Source of the DNA: Metarhizium brunneum
Lineage: Eukaryota; Ascomycota; Sordariomycetes; Hypocreales; Clavicipitaceae
Length of the DNA stretch: 64,000 nt
Direction: 5' to 3'
Assembly: GCF_013426205.1 (NCBI RefSeq)
Contig: NC_089426.1
Location: 1,860,001 to 1,924,000, forward strand
The translations under genes were made by a program, and so were the position numbers. This document shows positions 55,665 to 64,000 of this stretch, piece after piece; position 1 is the stretch's first letter, and each line of letters begins with the position of its first letter. The notes beneath the pieces were generated by a model. The model was not told the origin of the DNA and did not search any database. It saw only the letters and a list, made by a program, of their open reading frames with translations.

Positions 55665-58600
55665 ATGTCTTCGTCACATATGTCTACGGTTATGAGCCTG
55701 ACCAGTAATGCCCCAAGCTTCCTTCCTGCTCGCGCGGTCCATAGCTAACCATCTGTCCAGGCGACGTCAAGTCGGGGTCTATCAAGGCTTGTGACAAGGC
55801 TGTAGATGGTGAGTTGGATTGGCTCTTCTGTCCAACTGCGCCCCTTTTCTAACCATAGCAGAGTTGATTTCTTTATTGAATCCCAGGAATCGGACTGTTA
55901 ATCTGTATGTTAACTCCCAACGTAATGGATTTGTACCACCCATCTCACCAATTGAAAGTGCCGATCTAGGTGACAAGAGCTATCATCAAATATTCGAGGC
56001 CCTATTTAATGTTGTGATCCGCGACAGGCCCGCCTTGTATGACAAAAGGAAGAAAGAGTCTGCTCGCAAGGTAGCCGCTGCCCGCCTGACCAAGTGTGCT
56101 TCGGCCATCCGCATGACCGCTGCTAGAGGTGCCCCCAAACTAGGACGCAAAACCCTGTTAGCTCTTATAGACCACATCACACAAGTTCTGCCGGATCCAG
56201 ATGGTGATTTTGTTGCACCCCTGATACAAGATTATGTCAAGGCCTTGTCCGAGGTGCTCTCACGCCAGCCGCATGTTGAGTTCCTGGCCAGGCAAGATGC
56301 GAAGCCCTGGGAAGCTTGTGTTGACTTTCTACTTGATATAGTCGCCTATATTATTCCTAGTGAAGCTCACAGTAGTTTGATATCTGTGGCACGCCCCTCT
56401 CCTGCTCCAGATGCCTCGACACCACGCTCCACCATGCGATCTAATAATTCGAATCAAGGCCAAAAGCGAGCAGGCCTTGCTGAGGGCGAGCCGCTCAGAG
56501 ATGCTCTTGAAGGCCTCCAGTACTTGAGTCAAGCATCAAATGCACCCATAGGACGGCGAGGAAGAAACGTTACGGAACTGGCCATTCGCGTCCTTAACAT
56601 GAGGCACCTTAGTCTTGGATCTATGCAAGCAATGTGTTTCTCAATTTGCAATACAATATTTGCACGGACTCAAGCTGAAGATCTTGAATACGGACTTTCT
56701 TTAGTGAAGAAACTTCTACCATTGATGAGCTATTGGTGGAGGGCCGAGAAGGTGTCCCAAGACGAGCTCATAAAGGGTTTGCGAAGTGAGATTTCCAAGA
56801 CAATTTACCTGGCTCATCCACATATTGAGCATGTATCCAGCAAATGGAACGAGGAGATTCGAAATGACATTGAGAACCTTGTGGATCCCCTATGGCAAGA
56901 ATACTCTAAAAGAGGTGAACCGTTTCGGCTCCAGCTGCACGATCTTACTTTCAACCAGTCGGCCCTGCCAAGTAGCACAATGCACTTGAGCTTGTTTGGA
57001 ATACGAAACCATAATTCCGAAGGAGAAGGCCACTGGGCACTTGTGCAGAATCTTTCATTCCTAGAGAGTATTCTCTTGACGCGCGGCGGCATTTCGGCGA
57101 GGGATACTGCGGGGAACAGCGAGCAACCACGAAAGCGACAACGGACTCGGGAATGCCTGAGCCGCCTGAGACTGAAGCTCAGATCAAGAGACGTGGGGAC
57201 TCAAAGAACTGCACTTCAGTTATTGCCTTTTCTGGTCGAAGGTTTCGGCATTGCAGGCGAAGATCTCACCTCGATCCTAGACGATCTAGTCACATATGTC
57301 TCCAACAAAGATCCAATTACAGCATCATGGGCCTTGGTCGCATCAGCCAGGTAAGGCAATTCGAATGAAATTTGTCAACACAAGCTAACAAACCCAGCTG
57401 TGCATCGTTGCCTCGGATGAGTGAATTGGATGGAGACCAATGGAAACAGCTCTGGCATTTGGCTGTGAGATCGGTTAGCATCCCCACAACATGCCGGGCG
57501 GCCTGTTTGCTTCTGCACCGAATCATTGAAAAGGATTTACTTCCATACAATACTATTTCAGAGGATATAGACGGTATCGTCACAACGGCTGATGTAAATG
57601 GGCCTGGCCTGGTTTGTGATACCTCACTTGCCCTAATGCTTCACCTCTTACATGCTCGGAATGCACGACTGCCCAGTGCGAGTCAGGCAACATCTAATCA
57701 TATAATAAGATGGGTGTTTCTAAAATGGAATCCAAGTGAGTTATCTTCCATGAAATCATATCAATCGCCGTTGTTACATTCATTCTAATAATATATTCAG
57801 ACGAGTCAGCCTTTGCGTCCTCCGTCTCGGTTCTCATCCAGCCTCTGGACCTCGTTAACCTGCTTCGAGTATGTTGCGGCGTCCAACCATTGCGCTGGAA
57901 TGAAATAGCCGCTAGTTTAGGGACGTCTCTGGGGGCTACGTGGAGAACGCAACACGAAATGGCGGGATTTAATGATTATTTACTGTTATTGAAGCGTGGA
58001 GAACCAAGCTACGACATCCAGCCATGCATCTACCGTTCGGACTCCGGCCGACAGCTTCAACCTGCAGCAGATTCGCACAGTTTCTACCCGTCTAAGAAGC
58101 TTGCATTTGAGCTCTTCTCTCCGAAATTCGATGATCTGGTCGAACTGTGCAGTACATGGTTGAAGAAGCCCAGCGATGGGGGGACTCAGATTTCTTTAGA
58201 TCGATTCCAGAGCTTATTATCTGCCTGCATCGTTGGGTCGCTTCTGCTCCCCCAGTTTGCTGACTTGAACACGCCCCAATCAACCTCAATGGAATCCAAC
58301 CTTGTCGATCTAGCGGAGCGAAGCCTGGTAGTCGCATTAGACTCTGTCGAACCGGAGGCCTTTGTGGATGCTACCTTGCGAGTGTTACGGCCCTGTATGC
58401 CCGGTATGACAACTGCTGATTTGAACAGATCGCATTCACACCACTCCTCCTTTCTCCATATTTTAACAACTATTTCAAGAGTACTTGATCAGAGGCAGTC
58501 CAGCACAGCTGTCGGTACAAGCTTGGGTCTGATGGACCTCGACGACGAATTTGACTCGCAGAGCAGCAGGGCCACGTCTGCTTCGAACCCTATGCCTGTA

Positions 58601-61600
58601 CCGAGGCAAAATGTTCAGTTGTCTACAAGCCCACGAGTATTCCACGTGGAGACAAGAATGCGACTAGGGCTGCTTCGTGCCATCCATGATGACTCTAGTC
58701 AGATTGGTCTGCTTCCCGAAGCGTGGATTGACGATTTGCTGCTGATGTCTGACGATGACCTATTGTGTTGTCAGGCTCTACTGTTGGAAATTTCCAACTC
58801 TGATTTAGTTGTGGGCTCAGAAAGTGCATACAATATTATTCAAAGACTAGGATCAATTATCTCTACGTCTGACTACCAATGCTGCGAGGTGGCACTTACG
58901 ACGTGCATAGATGTCCTTGATGGACTGCATAATATCTGGTTGAATGATAATCAAGATCTTGCGGAAGGCGTCGGTGATTTATACAACTATTTTATCAAGG
59001 TGTGCCTACCTTCTAATTTCTTTTCTGCCAAGGCTCAAATGTCAATGGCGCGTTTGCTTTTCTCATTGCTCAGCGCAAATCCGGCGTATGGCACCAACTT
59101 AGGTCTGGCTTCATGTCGTACATCATTACTCAACATTCTTAGCACTGGTTCGATGCAAGTGAAGTGCTTCGTGGCTGACAGGATTGCTGGAATATTTGAT
59201 TTGTTTATATTGATGCTTCATGATGAAATATTCGTCGATGTTCTCGCAAGCTTGCCAACCAATCCTGCAGACACGTCCGGTATTGCCTTCAGGCTTCTTG
59301 CTTTATCCAAGTTGGCCTGCAGATGGCCGACTTTACTGCGGCGATGCATATATCACATATTCGAGACTCCAGGGAAGATTTCGCAGTCTATTGATTATGC
59401 AAAGTGGTGTCTTGCCGATATATCAAGTACGCTCGAGTTGAAATCACCGAAAGACCTTTTCCGACTATTCTCGCGTCAGTTGCTCTACACCTGGATGGAA
59501 CATGATTCCATTAACGACATTCCCTTTGCTATATTCGGGTTTAAAGATTTGGAAGATCTCTTGCGATCTGCCCAGGCAGAGGCTATTGCGTTGGCGGTGA
59601 TGCGAACTCAGGAGTCAACAAGTGCTGCCTTGGCTAATTTACTCGGAATGACTGAAGGAGATTTGATCAAGCGAAACTTTTCCACCGCCTTGTCGTATAG
59701 CATGGCCTATGGAGATGCCTTCAGCGAGACCCGTAATGAGAAGGGCGAAGACTACATTCGAAAAAAGATGGGAGGTAAAGGCTACATGGAAGCAATATAC
59801 ATCAATCTTGTTGATACTATTGCAACATTTTTCGATCTAATTGACCAAGAGGATAATCTGGAAAAGATTTTTCGAAAACACGAAGATATCTGCTATGCGG
59901 CAGACAATCTGGAAGCGATCAAGAAGCTGGCTTGCTCGTCCAGTAAGCTTCCACCGAATCAGCAGCCCATGTTTCGAGCCAAATATATTATTCACGATAT
60001 TTTCAGGCTTTGCCAAGGCACGGAGTTTCAATTTCAAGACCTGTGGACGCCTTCGTTGGTTCTGTCAGTGACAAGAAGCTTATTCAACACTGTCCACCCA
60101 GCCTTGGGCCCCCTCCACGCTTGCTCTGTTCTTCGAAAAGTCAGGCTGGTCATTTGTCTGGCAGGCCCAGTGGCGCTGGAATCATATTGCCTCGAAATGT
60201 TACTCAACTCAGTTCGCGGTTTCATAGTCGATGCAGAATGCGCCGACGACGCCCTGGGTTTGACCCAATATCTTTTGACTGGGGGGCGAGAATATCTGAC
60301 CCAGAAACCGTCCTTCCTCGCGGGATATGCTTTATCTACTCTTGCTTCTCTACGAGTTTTTCTCGAGTCAAGCCAGTCCAGCACAACCCAAGAGAGCCAG
60401 TTCAAAGCCACAATGAATAAGACGCAAAAGTTCCACGATTGGTTCAGTAAATACTTGTCTGACTACGTTTCACCTTCCTTTCAAGATGACGAACAATGTA
60501 ATTTATTCAAATCGATAACTTACTCCGCAGCCCGCATCAGATCGTCCGGCAACGCCGAGAAAGGTACATCAGAGAGTAAACTACTTCTTGATATTCTGAG
60601 AGATGGTGCCACTGGAAGTCGCTTGCTAAATGAATCATCGCGCGAGCTTGCGTTAAAGCTGCTTTGCGGAGACTTCACGATACCAGCCACAATTCGAGAA
60701 GATATTGTCGAAACTGATGCTGCTGCAATTGAGCAGGCGTCAAGTGTGTGGAAAAGCTGTGAAGCGCAAGATCTTAGCAAAAATTACCTGTCTTGGGCAG
60801 GACGTGTCGTTGGCCGCTCGTTTGCTGCATCCGGAGATATCCCAGAAGATGTGCTTAAAGAATCCGGCGTAAGCTTTTACGGTCACGTTGCTCCAAGCCC
60901 CAACGGATCAGAGATGGGGCTACTATATCTCCTGCAAGATCTTACAGCAGACCAAAATTCAATGATGGCTGGGTTAGCAGAGGCAGCACTACGGAAGGCA
61001 GTCTCGCAAGCGATAGAAGATGAGGATGAACCTTTGGTTGTCGCATGCCAAAGAAGCTTATCTGAGAGCCTTTTCACAGCCTCACAATGGGGTAGCTTCT
61101 GTTCTCCAGATATGAAGGCTACACAGGACTCGAAATTAGACGGCGGGCAATCCATCTGGGAAGACAGTATTTCATCTCCAAGCTGGTTGCGAAGGATCAG
61201 CACTCATTTGGTTTCGATTGTTTCGGATTCAATATTGCTATCGGTTTTGACACCAGTCTTAACCGAAGTACCTGGGTTTACCGAAAAAGCGTTCCCTTTT
61301 ATTGTGCATCTAGTTTTGTGCTTCCAAATTGAACAACAGCAGGCGGCCAAACGGCAATTGTCATCGGCAATGAAGGAGTGGCTACGAGACGATAGGCCAA
61401 CGGCAACACAGAACCTGAAGTTGCTGATTAACACCATCCTTTATCTCCGCACTCAGGAGTATCCCAAGGAGTCGTCTATTGCAGATCGAATGCACTGGCT
61501 CGATATTGATTATGCAGCGGCAACCGCTTCTGCGTCTCGATGTGGCATGCACAAGACGGCTCTGCTCTTTGCGGAATTGGCCTCCTCCGAGGTTTCACGA

Positions 61601-64000
61601 CCATCTCGGAGATCTTCGGCGCACCGAGAACACGACATTAACGACGTGCTGCTGAACATATTTGAAAATATCGATGATCCCGATACGTACTACGGTCTAC
61701 CGGAAGATGCAAGCTTGTCAAAGGTTGTTGCTCGAGTGGAATATGAAAATGAAGGGTCAAAGAGCCTTGCCTTTCGAGGTGCGCAATACGATAGCCATAT
61801 TCGCCTGCGGCGTCGAGAGGCAGAAACAGATGGTCAAGCTCTCGTTAAAGCACTGGGAACGTTGGGGCTCTCTGGCTTAGCTCACTCGATACTTCAAACA
61901 CAGGAAAGCCTTGGGGTGAGCAATCCATCTGTTGACAATACTTTCACCACAGCAAGGCGATTGCAGATGTGGAACTTACCTACGCCGGGAAATAGTGAAC
62001 ACCACGCTGTAATTCTATATCAAGCGTACCAAAGCATTCACAATTCCACGGTCTTGTCAGATGTTCAAACCGCTATTTATGAAGGCTTCGGTGGTATTAT
62101 GAAAAACATCGCGAATTGCAACCTCAATGCAACGGCTCTTAGGGGCCGTCTGGCCGCATTAGCAGCTCTCACGGAACTAGATGACGTGCTAAATATCGCA
62201 GACCCGTCCGAGGTTCCCAGCATGATAACAAAGTTCAAGAACCGCTCCGAATGGATGCGAAGTGGAATGTGAGTGATTAAGAGAGCACACCGACACACAT
62301 ATGATGCTAATTGCCACAGGTATGGCGATGTTGGTCAAGTTCTATCTTGCAGAGAGACATCAGTCAGTATGGTTTGCCAGCATATCAGCTTGTTAAAACA
62401 TGCCAAGATGTCAGCAGATGTACTGCGGCAAATGCAAGTGGAATCAATGATTTTGTCATCTGGAATCTATCGATACCACCAAGCAACTCAGGAGTCCCTG
62501 AATATTGCAACTGCACTCTCTGATATGATTCCATTGTGCGAAAATTTGAATTTGCACGTTGATGCCGCCATCAAAATTGAGGTCGCCAATTCGCTATGGG
62601 ATCACGGTGAAATGGGAACCTCAATTCGTATGCTACAAGCAATTGATAAGGAGTCATCGCTACCAAAACAGAGCATTCGGGTCAATAGGTCCGACCTCCT
62701 TTCCAAGATTGGACACAAAGTGTCCCTGGCTCGCCTGGAAAACCCTCACGACATTCAAAAAACTTACCTTGGTCCAGCGCTGAAGGAGTTGAAACGAGAA
62801 GGCAGCAGTGAGGCAGGGTCGGTCTATCATCAATTTGCTACCTTCTGCGATGAACAACTGCAGGACCCAGACGGGCTCGAGGACTTGGCAAGATTACAAA
62901 ATTTGCGCGCAGCCAAGAATGATGAAGTCAAGGATCTCAAGGCTCTCATTGACTCGACCAAAGAAAGTCAACTAAAAGCCAAGTATGCACACGTCCTCTC
63001 CAAAGAGAAGCAGTGGCTAGAGCTTGATGAGAAGGAGCTGAAGCGAGTAGAGCAAACACGAAGTGAGTTTGTTCAGCTTAGCTTGGAAAATTATCTGCTC
63101 TCTCTTATCTCATCGGATGACTACGACAATGATGCGCTGCGTTTTACGGCATTGTGGCTAGAGAGGTCTGCTGAGGAATCAACAAATAAGGCCGTCATGA
63201 AGCATTTGTCCCTTGTCCCCACGAGAAAGTTTGCACCATTGATGAATCAGCTGACCTCTCGGCTTCAAAGTCAGGAGGGCACATTCCAAAAACTGCTCTT
63301 TGAGCTCATTTACACCATCTGTATTGACCATCCCTACCACGGGATGTATCAGATTTGGTCAGGAACGAAAGCTCGAGCTCAGCAGAAAGATGACGTGGCT
63401 GTGCAGAGAGTTAGAGCAACAGAGAAAGTTGCGCAAAAACTCTCTGCAAACAAGTCAGTCGCAAATATTTGGTTGTCAATTGATAAGACGAGCAAGTACT
63501 ACCACGGCCTTGCAATGGAAAGAAACCCTAACAAGTACAAGTCTGGAGCCAAGATTCCGCTTAAGGATTCTGCAGCAGGGCAGTACCTGGTCAGTTACCT
63601 TGCACGATATCGTATTCCTCCCCCAACATTGCACATTGAGGTCTCAGTCACCAAGGACTACTCCAATGTTCCCTTCATATCTAAGCTGGAGCCCACAATG
63701 ACAATTGCGTCGGGGGTCAGCGCACCAAAGATCATTACTGCTGTCGGCACCAATGGGATCAGGTATAAACAGCTGGTCAAAGGCGGCCATGACGATCTGC
63801 GACAGGACGCAATCATGGAGCAAGTGTTTGCCGCCGTATCGTCTCTTTTGAAGCTGCACCGAAGCACGCAACAAAGAAACCTTGGCATCAGGACCTACAA
63901 AGTTTTGCCACTTACGGCATCATCTGGTCTTATCGAGTTCGTTCCAAACACGATTCCGTTGCATGAGTTTCTCATGCCAGCACATGAGAGATACTATCCG
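55665..64000 (+). CDS. TEL1: Tel1/ATM serine/threonine protein kinase, cut by window end
   Basis: Tel1 is the PIKK that responds to double-strand breaks through MRX and maintains telomeres. Exons 55665..55704, 55761..55808, 55862..55904, 55959..57350, 57398..57735, 57801..62268 and 62320..>64000 give 2,670 visible residues. The N-terminal TAN-like region (SGSIKACDKAVDELISLL) runs into LGDKSYHQIFEALF. A long HEAT solenoid follows, then FAT-type helices (exon 7, for example KSVANIWLSIDKTSKYYHGL). The kinase N-lobe begins with TKDYSNVPFISKLEPTMTIA and YKQLVKGGHDDLRQDAIMEQ. The catalytic loop, activation loop and FATC lie beyond position 64000. The 54-bp intron at 55905..55958 (GTATGT...GAAAG) is a multiple of three and open, so it may be retained. 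The first exon is inferred by phase alone. Confidence 0.93.

Noticed and set aside
1..64000. CRISPR arrays, rRNA genes, bacterial operons, virus-like genes
   Set aside because: No spaced direct repeats, rRNA-like stretches or viral replication or capsid motifs were seen on either strand.

Overview
The window is a gene-dense nuclear segment of a filamentous ascomycete. Short introns (about 47-107 bp, one of 173 bp) with GTRNGT donors and CTAAC/CTGAC branch sites interrupt most genes, and the proteins are those of Pezizomycotina. Separase, Vid21, NHX1 and Tel1 look most like the Sordariomycetes, probably Hypocreales (Clavicipitaceae-like); that placement is inference from protein style and no search was run. 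No plasmid, phage or bacterial features, rRNA, tRNA or CRISPR were seen.

Layout. 1-5992: the N-terminal two thirds of separase (minus, cut by the window start), a small mitochondrial membrane protein (plus) and a SIRT4-like sirtuin (minus). 5993-8073 is a 2 kb spacer with a first miniature inverted-repeat element (MITE). 8074-15339: a mitochondrial-type CDF metal transporter, xylulokinase, the splicing factor Cwc15 and a four-exon MFS transporter. After a 2.4 kb spacer, 17723-20558 holds a secreted GH18 chitinase and a short-chain dehydrogenase. 21525-23575 holds exosome subunit Rrp45 and the small GTPase Arl3/ARFRP1. A second, related MITE lies at 24112-24345. 25027-32735 holds the endosomal Na+/H+ exchanger NHX1 and the NuA4 platform subunit Vid21/Eaf1. 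After a 3.5 kb spacer without recognisable genes come Spp2, a Ybp1/Alf4/glomulin-family protein and mitochondrial DNA polymerase gamma (36271-44020). 46604-47275 is an orphan gene. 47983-64000 holds a SUMO-targeted ubiquitin ligase (Slx8-like), nucleoporin Nup192 and the Tel1/ATM kinase (cut by the window end within its kinase domain).

How they relate. This is mostly a housekeeping region, with no biosynthetic cluster or operon-like logic. Several genes serve genome maintenance and nuclear function: separase (cohesin cleavage), Vid21 (NuA4 acetylation), Slx8 and Tel1 (damage response), Nup192 (nuclear pore), Rrp45, Cwc15 and Spp2 (RNA processing). Mitochondrial genes form a second theme: pol gamma, CDF transporter, sirtuin and the small membrane protein. 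Neighbours are often divergent with shared promoters or convergent with very short spacers (34 and 46 bp).

The least expected features are the pair of related MITEs with AT-rich cores, two GC-AG introns, a 21-nt microexon in NHX1, a recurrent intergenic 9-mer TACGGAGTA, and the orphan gene at 46604. I did not see a convincing new multi-gene system. Gene models below are spliced by eye from reading frame, splice consensus and family similarity, without transcript evidence.
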